This document shows, piece after piece, positions 32,311 through 41,831 of a stretch of 64,000 nt of DNA (positions are counted from its first letter, which is position 1; each line of letters begins with the position of its first letter). The notes below the pieces were generated by a model. That model ran no database searches and was not told where the DNA came from. It saw only the letters and a program-made list of their open reading frames with translations. The stretch lies in the NCBI RefSeq assembly GCF_030160115.1, contig NZ_BSNS01000011.1:692865-756864 (forward strand), in the 5' to 3' direction. The position numbers were made by a program, and so were the translations under genes. The DNA is from Devosia nitrariae (GTDB taxonomy: Bacteria; Pseudomonadota; Alphaproteobacteria; Rhizobiales; Devosiaceae).

Positions 32311-33579
32311 ATGGAATTACGCCGCGTCGTCGTCACCGGGATGGGTATCGTCAGCCCTTTGGGCTGCGGTGTCGAGGCAACCTGGGCTAACCTCCTGGCC
32401 GGTAGGAGCGGCGCCAAGCGTATCGACGATTTCGAGGTGGACGACATAGCCTGCCAGATCGCCCACCGCCTCCCGCTCGGGGATTATGCGGACGGCAAGT
32501 ACAATCCCGACGAGTGGATGGAGGTCAAGGAGCAGCGTAAGGTCGATCCCTTCATCGTCTACGCCATGGCAGCCTCCGCCCAGGCGATCGCCGACGCGGG
32601 GGTCGAGCCCAAGACCAAAAAGGAGCAGGAACGTACCGGCGTCCTCATCGGGTCGGGCATCGGCGGGGTCGGCGGCATCTATGATGCCTCCGTCACGCTC
32701 CACGAAAAGGGTCCCCGGCGCATCAGCCCGTTCTTCATCCCCGGGCGCCTGATCAACCTTGCGTCCGGCCAAGTGTCGATCCGCTGGGGCTTGAAAGGCC
32801 CCAACCACTCCGTTGTCACCGCCTGCTCGACCGGTGCCCACGCCATCGGCGATGCCGCCCGGCTCATTGCGCTGGACGATGCCGACGTGATGGTCGCCGG
32901 CGGTACGGAGAGCTGCGTCAATCGCCTGTCGCTCGCCGGTTTCTCGGCGGCGAGGGCGCTGTCGACCGCCTTCAACGACGAGCCGGAGAAGGCCTCGCGC
33001 CCCTATGACAGGGATCGAGACGGGTTTGTCATGGGCGAGGGTGCCGGCATCGTCATCCTCGAGGAGTACGAGCGGGCCAAGGCGCGCGGGGCTAAGATCT
33101 ACGGCGAGATCATCGGCTACGGCCTGTCAGGTGATGCCTACCACATCACCGCACCGTCCCCGGACGGGGATGGGGGCTTTCGCGCCATGAGCGCGGCCAT
33201 CAAGCGCGCCGGCATTGCCCCCGCCGATATCGACTACATCAACGCGCACGGCACCTCGACGCCGCTCGGCGACGAGATCGAGCTCGGCGCGGTCACCCGC
33301 GTCCTCGGCAACGCCGCCGGTAAGGTCGCCATGAGCTCGACCAAGTCGGCGATCGGCCATCTTCTCGGTGCGGCCGGCGCGGTAGAGGCGATGTTCTGCG
33401 CCCTGGCCATGCGCGACAACGTCGCTCCGCCCACCCTCAATCTCGACAACCCGTCGGTCGAAACCGAGATCGACCTGGTGCCCAAGGTCGCCCTTAAGAA
33501 GGAGATCAATGTGGCCCTCTCCAATTCCTTCGGGTTCGGTGGCACCAACGCCACGCTCGTCATGCGCAAGGTCGCCTGA
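32311..33579 (+). CDS. fabF: Beta-ketoacyl-ACP synthase II
   Basis: Condensing enzyme for chain elongation. The 422-residue thiolase-fold protein shows the Cys-His-His triad as Cys172 (TACSTGAHAIG), His313 (NAHGTSTPLGD) and His350 (SAIGHLLGAAG), with the C-terminal SNSFGFGGTNATLV. It follows acpP by 25 bases and is therefore FabF rather than FabB, which in alphaproteobacteria usually pairs with fabA. A 9-bp hairpin follows the gene. Confidence 0.96.
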   Translation: MELRRVVVTGMGIVSPLGCGVEATWANLLAGRSGAKRIDDFEVDDIACQIAHRLPLGDYADGKYNPDEWMEVKEQRKVDPFIVYAMAASAQAIADAGVEPKTKKEQERTGVLIGSGIGGVGGIYDASVTLHEKGPRRISPFFIPGRLINLASGQVSIRWGLKGPNHSVVTACSTGAHAIGDAARLIALDDADVMVAGGTESCVNRLSLAGFSAARALSTAFNDEPEKASRPYDRDRDGFVMGEGAGIVILEEYERAKARGAKIYGEIIGYGLSGDAYHITAPSPDGDGGFRAMSAAIKRAGIAPADIDYINAHGTSTPLGDEIELGAVTRVLGNAAGKVAMSSTKSAIGHLLGAAGAVEAMFCALAMRDNVAPPTLNLDNPSVETEIDLVPKVALKKEINVALSNSFGFGGTNATLVMRKVA

Positions 33580-33610
33580 CCTAAATCGGTTGAATTGCGC
33601 ATGTGTGCTT

Positions 33611-33632
33611 GCGGCAAGGCTTGCCTTGCCGC
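33611..33632. terminator. Hairpin after fabF
   Basis: GCGGCAAGG and CCTTGCCGC pair perfectly around CTTG. No T-tract follows, so it may only modulate read-through from fabF to mltG, 161 bases downstream. Confidence 0.4.
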
Positions 33633-33740
33633 CGCCGAACCTCCAAAAATGCCCGCGATTGCGCCGCATTGGCGCCTAAACGTGATTCAAAGGTCCGTGG
33701 CCGCCCCGCCAGCTGGGCCGACAAGAGGTGAACCGAACCG

Positions 33741-34886
33741 ATGGCCGACCGCAAATCCCGGCGGGCCCGACCGCGCCGCCGCAACGGGTTTATCGAAATC
33801 CTCAATGGGTTGCTCTCGCTCATTGTCCTCGGGATGCTGGCGGTAGGGGGCGTGCTGGTTTATGGGGCCGCCCAGTTCTACGGCGATGGTCCGCTTGCCG
33901 AGGGGACCGTCTTCCGGGTCGAGCAAGGCAGCGGCCTCGGCTCCATTTCCGAGCGGCTCGAGAACCAGGGCCTCATCACCAACCGTTTCATTTTTCAGCT
34001 CGGCGGACGCGCGCTCGACAAGCAAGCCAACGTCAAGGCAGGCGATTTCAATATCCCCGCCGGCGCCAGCATGGCCGACATTCTGACCGAGATCACCGAG
34101 GGCCGACCGATCCGCTACGCGGTCACCCTTCCCGAAGGCGTCACCTCCTGGGACGTCATCCAGCGCCTCAACGACGATTCCAACCTCACCGGCTCGATCT
34201 CGTCCCTGCCGGCTGAAGGGTCGATCCTACCCGGCAGCTACGACTATACGCCCGGCGATACACGCGAGAGCGTGCTCGAGAAGATGCAGAAGGCAATGGC
34301 CGAGACCGTTGCCGAGGTCTGGGAGAAGCGTCAGCCCGACCTTCCGATCGCAACGCCCGAAGAACTGGTGATCCTGGCGTCGATCGTCGAGAAGGAGACG
34401 GGCCTTGCCAGCGAGCGACCGCAGGTGGCAGCGGTCTTCGTCAACCGTCTCAAGGTCCCCATGCGCCTGCAATCGGACCCGACGATCATCTATGGCATAA
34501 CCAAGGGCCAGTCGACGCTCGGCCGCGGCCTGCGCCGGTCCGAGATCGAGGCGACAACCCCCTACAACACCTATCAGATCGACGGCTTGCCGCCGACGCC
34601 GATCGCCAACCCAGGGCGCGAATCCCTCGAGGCCGTCGCCAACCCCGACGACCACGCCTATCTCTATTTCGTCGCCAAGGGTCCTGTACCGTCCGACGGC
34701 CATGTCTTTGCCGAGTCTTACGACGAGCATCAGCGCAACGTCGCCCGCTGGCGCGAGATTGAGGCCCAGGCCGCCGCCGAGGCCGAGCGCGAGGCCCAGG
34801 CCGCGCGTGAAGCGCTCGAAGCGGCCGAAGCGGCCGAGGCCGAGGATCAGGGGACTGCGAGCGAGCCGGCGGCCGAAAGCCAGTGA
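33741..34886 (+). CDS. mltG: Endolytic peptidoglycan transglycosylase MltG
   Basis: Inner-membrane enzyme that cuts nascent glycan strands. The 381-residue protein has a basic N-terminus (RKSRRARPRRR), a transmembrane helix at about 18-42 (IEILNGLLSLIVLGMLAVGG), a LysM-like periplasmic module around residues 55-110, and the YceG catalytic domain with ELVILASIVEKETGLASERP (catalytic Glu in the VEKE segment) and SDPTIIYGITKGQ. The last 45 residues are an Ala/Glu coiled stretch, extra to E. coli MltG. Its stop overlaps the GTG start of yicC by four bases. Confidence 0.94.
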   Translation: MADRKSRRARPRRRNGFIEILNGLLSLIVLGMLAVGGVLVYGAAQFYGDGPLAEGTVFRVEQGSGLGSISERLENQGLITNRFIFQLGGRALDKQANVKAGDFNIPAGASMADILTEITEGRPIRYAVTLPEGVTSWDVIQRLNDDSNLTGSISSLPAEGSILPGSYDYTPGDTRESVLEKMQKAMAETVAEVWEKRQPDLPIATPEELVILASIVEKETGLASERPQVAAVFVNRLKVPMRLQSDPTIIYGITKGQSTLGRGLRRSEIEATTPYNTYQIDGLPPTPIANPGRESLEAVANPDDHAYLYFVAKGPVPSDGHVFAESYDEHQRNVARWREIEAQAAAEAEREAQAAREALEAAEAAEAEDQGTASEPAAESQ

Positions 34887-35782
34887 CCCGACACTCTGCC
34901 CTCGCCAGCATGACCGGCTATGCCCGCGCTTCCGGCGCTGTGCCGGGGGCGCATTTCGCCTGCGAGCTGCGCTCGGTCAACGGACGCGGCCTCGACATCC
35001 GCACCCGGCTGCCGCCGGGATTCGACGCGCTCGAAGCTGAGCTGCGGCGCCTGCTTGCCACACACCTTTCGCGAGGATCGATCACCTTCACGCTGACCGT
35101 CGAGCGCGATACCAACGGCGGTGAGGTCTTCCTCAACCGCCAGGCGCTTGCCACGGTCCTCGACGCGTTGCGCGATCTCGCCGGCAAGGTAGATGCGGAA
35201 AGGCCTCGCCTCGACGGCATACTGGCGCTGCGCGGCGTGCTCGAACAGCGCGAGGCGCCGCTCGCTCCCGATGCCGAGGCGACGCTCAGTGCCGCCATCC
35301 TGCAAGCGACCGCCGATGCCATCGACAGTCTCCAGGCGGCGCGGCGGGAGGAGGGCGGACGCATTGCCGCAACGCTCCTGATGCGTGTCGAGGAGATCGC
35401 AGCGCTTGTCGCCCGCGCCGAGACGCATCCGGCTCGCAGCCGCCATTCCATCGCAGCGCGACTGCGCCAACAGCTTGCCCTTTTGGGGGAGGATGCCGCC
35501 GCGATCGGCGAGGACCGCCTCGCCCAGGAAGCCCTGCTGCTCGCCACCAAGGCCGACATCCGCGAGGAGCTCGACCGCCTCACCGCCCATATCGCCAGCG
35601 CTCGCAGCCTTCTCGAAAGCGGCGGGCCGGTTGGGCGCAAGCTCGATTTCCTCGCTCAGGAATTCAATCGCGAGGCCAACACGATCTGCTCGAAATCGAA
35701 CGCCGTGGAACTGACCGCTATCGGCCTTGACCTCAAGGCGGCGATCGATCAACTACGCGAGCAGGTTCAGAACATCGAGTAG
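34883..35782 (+). CDS. yicC: YicC family endoribonuclease-like protein
   Basis: A 299-residue YicC/YloC protein. The N-terminus SMTGYARASGAVPG and CELRSVNGRGLDIRTRLPPG match the YicC_N domain, and the C-terminal KLDFLAQEFNREANTICSKS matches the DUF1732 domain. E. coli YicC is an RNA-cleaving enzyme implicated in small-RNA turnover; its natural role is still being defined. The GTG start forms a GTGA overlap with the mltG stop, so translation is coupled. gmk follows after 10 bases; yicC-gmk pairing is conserved. Confidence 0.92.
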   Translation: MTRHSALASMTGYARASGAVPGAHFACELRSVNGRGLDIRTRLPPGFDALEAELRRLLATHLSRGSITFTLTVERDTNGGEVFLNRQALATVLDALRDLAGKVDAERPRLDGILALRGVLEQREAPLAPDAEATLSAAILQATADAIDSLQAARREEGGRIAATLLMRVEEIAALVARAETHPARSRHSIAARLRQQLALLGEDAAAIGEDRLAQEALLLATKADIREELDRLTAHIASARSLLESGGPVGRKLDFLAQEFNREANTICSKSNAVELTAIGLDLKAAIDQLREQVQNIE

Positions 35783-35792
35783 GTGGGGGCAG

Positions 35793-36431
35793 ATGGAGTT
35801 TCAGCGCCGCGGGGTCATGCTGGTGATCGCCTCGCCCTCGGGCGCGGGCAAGTCCTCCATCTCGCGGGCACTGTTCGGCGCCGATCCCAGCATTCGTCTT
35901 TCGGTGTCGGTCACCACCCGTGCCCGCCGCACCGATGAGGTGGAAGGCAAGCACTATTACTTCATCGACGTGCCGACCTTCGAGCGCATGCGCACCGATG
36001 GTGAGCTTCTGGAAAGCGCGCAGGTGCACGGCAATTTCTACGGAACGCCGCGCGCTCATGTCGAAGAGCAGTTGGCTGCCGGCAACGACATCCTCTTCGA
36101 CATCGACTACCAGGGCACTCTCCAGCTCTATGAGAAGTGCCGTTCCGACATGGTGACGGTCTTCATCCTGCCACCCTCGATCAAGGAGCTGAGGACGCGC
36201 CTCGAACGCCGTGCCCAGGATAGCTTTGGCAGCATCGAGAAGCGCCTGAAGAACGCCCGCGTCGAAATGGCCCACTACAACGAATACGACTATGTGATCG
36301 TCAACGAGGATCTGGAGGTCTCGACGCAGCGTGTCCGCTCCATCCTCGCCTCAGCCCGTCTCTCCCGTGAGCGTCAGGTCAATTTGGACAGCTTCGTCAA
36401 AGGCTTGCAGAGCCAGATCGATTCGATCTGA
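35793..36431 (+). CDS. gmk: Guanylate kinase
   Basis: Converts GMP to GDP. The 212-residue protein has the P-loop ASPSGAGKSS at residues 13-22, the GMP-binding segment VSVTTRARRTDEVEGKHYYF and the lid around RLERRAQDSFGSIEKRL. Length is normal. It closes the run that starts at fabD and converges on an accessory regulator gene. In related genomes rsmA usually lies close by; here about 3.3 kb of accessory DNA intervenes. Confidence 0.96.
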   Translation: MEFQRRGVMLVIASPSGAGKSSISRALFGADPSIRLSVSVTTRARRTDEVEGKHYYFIDVPTFERMRTDGELLESAQVHGNFYGTPRAHVEEQLAAGNDILFDIDYQGTLQLYEKCRSDMVTVFILPPSIKELRTRLERRAQDSFGSIEKRLKNARVEMAHYNEYDYVIVNEDLEVSTQRVRSILASARLSRERQVNLDSFVKGLQSQIDSI

Positions 36432-36466
36432 GAGCGCGTTGAACCGACGGTTCTGCCCGTTCGGCA

Positions 36467-38206
36467 TTAAGAGGCGGCGCCGGCCAGTCTCAATCCGCGA
36501 GCGAAGATTTCGCCGACCTCATCGGCAAACCCGGCAGCGTTCTTGTGAAAAGAAATAGAGAATTGCGGAGCCTCGACCATCAGCTCGCTCAATGCGCGGC
36601 GTGCTGCGGGTATATCTCCGGCAAGGGCAAGTGCGGCAATGCGGTCAGCTTTGACTTCGATGTGGTCCGGTGCCAGCGCAAATGCTTGCACTGCTTCCGA
36701 GTACCGTCCGACCACCATGAGCACGGCGCCGCGGTTCCAGTGATACCAATCAGGATGGCGCGGATTGAGCTCGAATGCCCGAGCGATCCACCCCTCGGCT
36801 TCCTCCGCAAGGGCGGGATAGTGCGTTGCCCTGAACGCGAGATACGCAAGGATGTCGGCATTGTTAGGGGCTAGTTCAGCGGCGCGCCGAACCATGCGCT
36901 CGGCCTGTTCGGGATCATCCCATCGGACGGCATTCGCGGCCTGGGCGATAGCGTGCGGATTTTCGGGTGAGACGCGGTAAGCCTCGAGCGCGGCTGCATG
37001 GCCTTCCTGCCACATACGCTCCATCTCGCCTTCGCTCATGTTGGGCGTAACCGAATTGTAAATGGTCAGCGAGAGCTGCGCCCATGCCTCCCCGAACTCG
37101 GGCGCCATGGCAACGACACGCCGATACATGCCCACTGCCTCGGCGAGGTCCTCTTGCGTGTAGCTTGCCACCTTGTCGCACGCGAGGAGGTAGAGTTCAT
37201 AGGCGTCGAGATTGTCGATACCCCTCTGCCGTGCCGTCGCGCGAGTGGCCTCTGCAATTGGCCCATTCCACTGAGCCGCCAGCTCGCCGACCAGGGCGTT
37301 GGAGGCGGATCGCTGGAGGCCGAGGAGATCACTGACCGGTCCCTCGATGCGCTTCGACCAAAGCTGACGACCGGTCTCTGCCGAGATCAGGTCGGCGTTC
37401 ACCTGAACGACCCCGCTTTCGACCTGCAGCGAGCCGCTAACGAAATAGTCCGCGCCCAGCTCGGCCGCAGCGGCCGGACTCGCCGCCCCGTAACTGCGCG
37501 TGGTCGCGTCCGCCAACACGTGGAGCCACGAGTTCTGCGCGAGATCGGCGATGATGTCCTGCGTGAGCGCGCGCGATAGTCGGTCCCACCGCGTGCCGCC
37601 GGTCAACGCTTCGAACGGGAACACCGCAACGACCTGAGGTTCCACGTTGGCCCGAGGTGGAGCCCAGACGGCCTCTCGCCCTGCCAAGGCGAGGGCCGCT
37701 AACAGGACGACTGTCAGAATCGCGCCGAGCTGCCAAAGGCGCCGGCGCTTGGTGGGCGGAGCTACCGGTTCTCCCGAACCCTGGGGAAAGTGCAGCGAGT
37801 AACCTCGCTTGGCATGGGTGCGCAGTAGGCTTTTTCCATCCTCCCCGAACGCGCGCCGTATCTCACCAATACATTGCACCAGCCCGTCTTCGTCGATGCT
37901 GGTTTGCGGCCAGACCTTGTCGAGCAGTTCGTCCTTGGTGACCAACTCGCCGGCACGCGCGAAAAGCACTCCCAGGATGGCGGCCGTTTTCGGGCGCAGA
38001 ACCGTCACCGAACCATCGGTGGCGTGCACTTCCCCGGTGCGCAGGTTCACGCGGACAGCACCGATCTGCAGCAAATTTTCGATCGTATCCGGAGAATTTC
38101 GGAAGAGTTTCGGCGCGAATTCGGGACGCCACCAGCCAAAGAGACGAGCTTTGGCAGCGGCTGCACCGGGCCCCGGAACATCGTCCAATCGAAGGCTCAT
38201 CTGCAT
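36467..38206 (-). CDS. CadC-like membrane regulator with TolB-like and TPR domains
   Basis: A one-component signalling protein of about 579 residues. Residues of about 45-140 form an OmpR/PhoB-type winged helix (VLRPKTAAILGVLFARAGEL; VTKDELLDKVWPQTSIDEDG; HAKRGYSLHFP). A transmembrane helix follows (LWQLGAILTVVLLAALALAG). The rest is periplasmic: a TolB-like/FlgO-type segment (VVAVFPFEALTGGTRWDRLS; ELGADYFVSGSLQV) and several TPR units to the C-terminus. Such proteins sense an envelope or growth signal and bind DNA while membrane-bound. Starts are uncertain (GTG 38227, ATG 38206 or 38200; no clear ribosome site). It diverges from the secreted serine hydrolase gene, its likely target. Confidence 0.82.
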   Translation of the reverse strand: MQMSLRLDDVPGPGAAAAKARLFGWWRPEFAPKLFRNSPDTIENLLQIGAVRVNLRTGEVHATDGSVTVLRPKTAAILGVLFARAGELVTKDELLDKVWPQTSIDEDGLVQCIGEIRRAFGEDGKSLLRTHAKRGYSLHFPQGSGEPVAPPTKRRRLWQLGAILTVVLLAALALAGREAVWAPPRANVEPQVVAVFPFEALTGGTRWDRLSRALTQDIIADLAQNSWLHVLADATTRSYGAASPAAAAELGADYFVSGSLQVESGVVQVNADLISAETGRQLWSKRIEGPVSDLLGLQRSASNALVGELAAQWNGPIAEATRATARQRGIDNLDAYELYLLACDKVASYTQEDLAEAVGMYRRVVAMAPEFGEAWAQLSLTIYNSVTPNMSEGEMERMWQEGHAAALEAYRVSPENPHAIAQAANAVRWDDPEQAERMVRRAAELAPNNADILAYLAFRATHYPALAEEAEGWIARAFELNPRHPDWYHWNRGAVLMVVGRYSEAVQAFALAPDHIEVKADRIAALALAGDIPAARRALSELMVEAPQFSISFHKNAAGFADEVGEIFARGLRLAGAAS

Positions 38207-38289
38207 TGCTCGATGAGAGTGTTTCACCAGGTAGTCTAGCAGTTCTGCTTGCTTGGCGCAGCTTCAATCAAGGAGTTGGAGGACCTACG

Positions 38290-39423
38290 ATGAACACCCA
38301 TACCGTTTTCGTTTCACTACGCAGTTGGACCTTCGTATTGCTGGCGACGATCGCACAACCGCTCCTCGCAAGCGGTTCGGCTCAAGGCTCGGACTGGCAG
38401 ACAGCAACCCCATCCGATATGAATTTCGCCGCTGACCTACCCGATCAACTCGATACAGCGCTCGGTGGCGACTTCTATGACGGGGTGCACTCCGTCGTGC
38501 TGGCGCGTGGCGGCAAGCTCGTCTACGAGCGGTATCTCAGTGGCGACGACGAGATCTTTGGATTGACCAAGGAGGGCGTCGTGTTCAGCCCGGAGAGGCT
38601 CCACGACATACGCTCGATAACCAAGAGCGTCGTTGGCCTTCTCTACGGCATCGCACTGAAAGACGGTCTCGTACCGCAGCTCGATACGCCATTGTTCCGC
38701 GCATTTCCCGAATATCCCGACCTCCCACGTCACCCACGGCGTCGAGAGATCCTGGTCTCCCATGCCCTCTCGATGACCATGGGCCTCGAGTGGGACGAGA
38801 TGAGCCAACCCTATGGCGAGTTCTCCAATTCCGAAAACGCGATGTACCGGGTTTCCGACAGCATTCGGTTCGCGCTGGACAGGCCCATCTCCGTGACGGC
38901 CGGAACCGTATGGACCTATTCGGGCGGAGCAACAGCGCTTCTCGCGGAAATCATCAGGCGTGGGACCGCCGGGGACCTTATCGAATTTGCGGAGGAGGAG
39001 CTGTTCCGACCGCTCGGCATAGAGCGGTTCGAGTGGATAACCGACTACAATGGTCTCCCCTATGCTGCAGCGGGCCTGCGATTGCGGCCGCGCGATACTG
39101 CCAAGCTCGGTCAATTGGTTCTGCAATCGGGCCGGTGGAACGGTCGGCAACTCGTGCCAGCAGAATGGATAGCCATCTCAACCGTATCCCACGCCGAAGC
39201 TGTCGACGGCTGCAGCTATGGATACCAATGGTGGCTCTGTCAGACCCAGGGCGGACTGAAGGTCATCGAAGGATCCGGATGGGGCGGCCAGAACTTGTTG
39301 ATCGTTCCCGATCTCGATCTGGTGTTGGTGGTGAATGCCGGGTTCTACGGCGACAGTGAAGCCTGGATGCGTGCCTATGGTCTTCTGGAGGACGTTATCA
39401 TTCCGTCTATCCGGGCAGATTGA
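38290..39423 (+). CDS. Secreted serine hydrolase, beta-lactamase (class C/EstB) family
   Basis: A 377-residue exported protein with a signal peptide (SWTFVLLATIAQPLLASGSA) and a penicillin-binding-type fold. The catalytic SxxK is Ser109-Ile-Thr-Lys112, the second element is Tyr210-Ser-Gly (TYSGG), and a GSGWGGQNLL segment near residue 325 replaces the usual KTG. Without a KTG triad it is more likely an esterase or peptidase than a true beta-lactamase. GGAGG 8 bases before the ATG fixes the start; an upstream in-frame extension is unsupported. It diverges from the CadC-like regulator across 83 bases. Confidence 0.85.
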   Translation: MNTHTVFVSLRSWTFVLLATIAQPLLASGSAQGSDWQTATPSDMNFAADLPDQLDTALGGDFYDGVHSVVLARGGKLVYERYLSGDDEIFGLTKEGVVFSPERLHDIRSITKSVVGLLYGIALKDGLVPQLDTPLFRAFPEYPDLPRHPRRREILVSHALSMTMGLEWDEMSQPYGEFSNSENAMYRVSDSIRFALDRPISVTAGTVWTYSGGATALLAEIIRRGTAGDLIEFAEEELFRPLGIERFEWITDYNGLPYAAAGLRLRPRDTAKLGQLVLQSGRWNGRQLVPAEWIAISTVSHAEAVDGCSYGYQWWLCQTQGGLKVIEGSGWGGQNLLIVPDLDLVLVVNAGFYGDSEAWMRAYGLLEDVIIPSIRAD

Positions 39424-39763
39424 AGACCAAGCCAACATCAGATCACTGGCGTCGCAGTCGATCAGGGCCAAACGGCACCGATCCCGGTGGACTGGCTCGT
39501 GCAAACTGAGAGAAGAAAAGTGACCTCGCTGCCCTCGAGGTCGCTCGGGAGGCGGCGCGGGTGCGCGCGCTCGGGGGCCTCAAAGGCAGGCGATCGCGGC
39601 GGACCAGGGGCCGCCACGTTCCACTCGGCCGTCAGGGCGCAGAGGTCGATTCTGGCGCAGGATTTCTGATGCGCTCTTCCACCCTAGTTCCGAGTAATTC
39701 CAGACCTGAGGGAGGTCACCAACGTCCATCAGCAAGACTAGCTAGGTTACCTCTGCATTTCGA
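39424..39763. other. Non-coding stretch between hydrolase and rsmA
   Basis: About 340 bases without a supported gene; short open frames here lack ribosome sites and family resemblance. No strong terminator was found for either convergent gene. A 10-bp palindrome CGATTAATCG overlaps the rsmA stop codon. Confidence 0.5.
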
Positions 39764-40630
39764 TTAATCGGATCGGGAAACGCTTGAGCTGCGCAAGCCC
39801 GGCAAAGTCCTTGCCATGGCAAGATAGGTCTCGACCGGCAAGTCCTCGGCCCGCTCGTCGCCCTTGAGGCCACCCGCGGCGAGCAAGCCATCGACGGGTA
39901 CGCCCGTGCCTTTAAGGCTCTGTCGCACCATCTTGCGCCGCTGCCCGAAAGCCGCGCGGGTCACTTCTTCGAGGTGCCGTACCAAAACGTCGCCGGCGAC
40001 CGGCCTGGGCAGCAGATGCACGACAGCCGAGGTGACATTGGGCGGTGGGGTAAAGGCCTGGCGGCCCACATTGAAGGCGATGCGTGCGTCTGTCCGCCAG
40101 CCGGCGAGCACGCCCAGCCGGCCATAGGCGTCCTCGCTTGGCCTCGCGCAGATGCGCTCGGCCACTTCTCGCTGGAACATCAGCGTCAGGCTCTCGTAGA
40201 ACGGCGGCCACGGGTCGAGGGTCAGCCAGCCGGTAAGGAGTGGCGTTGCGATATTGTAAGGCAGGTTGGCAACGATGCGCGTCGGCCCATCGGCCAATGC
40301 GCGATAGTCGATGGCGAGCGCATCGCCGGAAATGACGGTGAGGCGCCCGGGATAGGCTTCGGCGATCTCGGCGAGCGCGGGCAAGGCTCGCGTATCGCGC
40401 TCGATGGCGATGACCTCGCGCACGCCCTCGGCCAGCAGGGCCCTGGTCAATCCACCTGGCCCGGGGCCGACCTCGATGACGCGCACGCCCTCGAGCGGGC
40501 CGGCGACCCGCGCAATACGCGCCGTCAGGTTGAGGTCGAGCAGGAAATTCTGCCCCAGTTCCTTGCGCGCGCGCAGGCCGTGAGCGGCAATGACCTCGCG
40601 CAGCGGCGGCAGGGTGTCGATCTGGCTCAT
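39764..40630 (-). CDS. rsmA: 16S rRNA (adenine1518/1519-N6)-dimethyltransferase
   Basis: KsgA-type enzyme that dimethylates two adenines in helix 45. The 288-residue protein has the SAM motif [20 protein letters not shown], the substrate-adenine motif IV as [14 protein letters not shown] and the N-terminal [20 protein letters not shown]. Length is standard. Its start overlaps the pdxA stop by four bases (ATGA), the conserved pdxA-rsmA coupling of Proteobacteria. Confidence 0.96.
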   Translation of the reverse strand: MSQIDTLPPLREVIAAHGLRARKELGQNFLLDLNLTARIARVAGPLEGVRVIEVGPGPGGLTRALLAEGVREVIAIERDTRALPALAEIAEAYPGRLTVISGDALAIDYRALADGPTRIVANLPYNIATPLLTGWLTLDPWPPFYESLTLMFQREVAERICARPSEDAYGRLGVLAGWRTDARIAFNVGRQAFTPPPNVTSAVVHLLPRPVAGDVLVRHLEEVTRAAFGQRRKMVRQSLKGTGVPVDGLLAAGGLKGDERAEDLPVETYLAMARTLPGLRSSSVSRSD

Positions 40631-41634
40631 GCGTGGTCTTGGCCCTGTGTCATCTCATCAGCCATGCGGATGGCAGCAATGAAGCTCTTGGGGGAAGCCT
40701 TGCCGGTCCCGGCAAGGTCGAGGGCCGTACCGTGGTCGGGTGAGGTCCGCACGATCGGCAGCCCCAAGGTGACGTTGACGGCCTCGTCGAACGCCACGGT
40801 CTTGATGGGGATCAGCGCTTGGTCGTGATACATGGCCACTACCGCATCGTATGTGCGCCAGTGCGGCGGATAAAACAGTGTGTCGGCGGGCAGGGGACCG
40901 ACGATGTCGAGCCCATCGTGGACGAGCTGGGCGATCGCCGGGGCGATGAGGTCGAGCTCCTCGAGCCCGATCGAGCCCGCTTCCCCCGCGTGTGGATTGA
41001 GCCCGGCCACGGCGATCCTGGGTTCTGCGACGCCGAAGCGCTGCCGCAGGTCATGGTGAACGACGCGCAACGTCTCGGCGAGCGTTTCTGCGGTGATGAG
41101 CCGCGGTACGTCCCTAAGAGGCACATGGATGGTCAGCGGTACTGTACGCAGGCCACCATGGGCGAGCATCATCACCGGCCGCCGCGGCGCGGCTCCCCGT
41201 GCGCAGAGCGCCGCCAGGAACTCCGTATGGCCGGGATGCCGGAAGCCGGCATTGTAGAGCGCCGCCTTCTGGATCGGTCCCGTCACCACACCCCGGCAGC
41301 TTCCCTTGAGCGTGGCCGTGACCGCCGCTTCGATCGCTGCGATCACCGCATGGCCGGAAAGCGGGCTGATCCTGCCGGGATGGTCGGGTACCATCCCTTC
41401 GATGTCGATCACCGGCAGCCCGCGATCGAAGGCAGCGTCGGCCTCGTCGGGCGTGGTGGAGAGGAGCTGAAAGCCGAAGCCCAGGCGCTCCGCCCTGGCC
41501 TGCATGAAGCCGCGGTGCGCGAAGACGCAGAACGGGGGCAGGGACCACTCGGCGCGGCCGGCATAGGCGGAGAGGATCAGATCGGGGCCGATGCCGGCTG
41601 GCTCGCCCATGCTGATCGCCAACGGCTTGTGCAT
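40627..41634 (-). CDS. pdxA: 4-hydroxythreonine-4-phosphate dehydrogenase
   Basis: NAD-dependent enzyme of pyridoxal phosphate synthesis. The 335-residue protein starts [20 protein letters not shown] and contains [10 protein letters not shown], the metal-binding His segments ([18 protein letters not shown]) and [16 protein letters not shown], with [20 protein letters not shown] near the end. GAGGGGA 8 bases upstream selects this ATG. A longer frame extends into a RIME repeat and would encode meaningless residues. It overlaps rsmA and follows the SurA-like gene. Confidence 0.95.
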   Translation of the reverse strand: MHKPLAISMGEPAGIGPDLILSAYAGRAEWSLPPFCVFAHRGFMQARAERLGFGFQLLSTTPDEADAAFDRGLPVIDIEGMVPDHPGRISPLSGHAVIAAIEAAVTATLKGSCRGVVTGPIQKAALYNAGFRHPGHTEFLAALCARGAAPRRPVMMLAHGGLRTVPLTIHVPLRDVPRLITAETLAETLRVVHHDLRQRFGVAEPRIAVAGLNPHAGEAGSIGLEELDLIAPAIAQLVHDGLDIVGPLPADTLFYPPHWRTYDAVVAMYHDQALIPIKTVAFDEAVNVTLGLPIVRTSPDHGTALDLAGTGKASPKSFIAAIRMADEMTQGQDHA

Positions 41635-41646
41635 GACGTTCCCCTC

Positions 41647-41752
41647 TAGAGCGTTTTCAGCAAAAGTGGATACCACTTTTGCGGTTCGAAAACGCGACAA
41701 TTCAATAACTTAGAGCTCACGTTCTGGTTCTTTCAGAACGTGAAAAGCTCGA
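41647..41752. repeat. RIME1-like intergenic element, copy 2
   Basis: A 106-base element between pdxA and the SurA-like gene. The first half (AGAGCGTTTTCAGCAAAAGT ... GGTTCGAAAACGCGACAATT) matches the copy next to rpsF with only a few differences. The second half keeps the structure as CACGTTCTGGTTCTTTCAGA / ACGTG with different bases, as expected for a conserved stem rather than conserved sequence. Confidence 0.88.
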
Positions 41753-41831
41753 ATGCGCGCCACGCACGAAGGCGGCGCGCGGTCCTTCAGACCCTGCGCC
41801 GCCTTCGGTAGTCAATGCGCGAACGCTACGC

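Noticed and set aside
41635..41700. N-terminal extension of PdxA (SRFRTAKVVSTFAENALEG)
   Set aside because: These residues are the translation of a RIME element; the same peptide appears in the frame over the other RIME copy near rpsR. The strong ribosome site precedes MHKPL.
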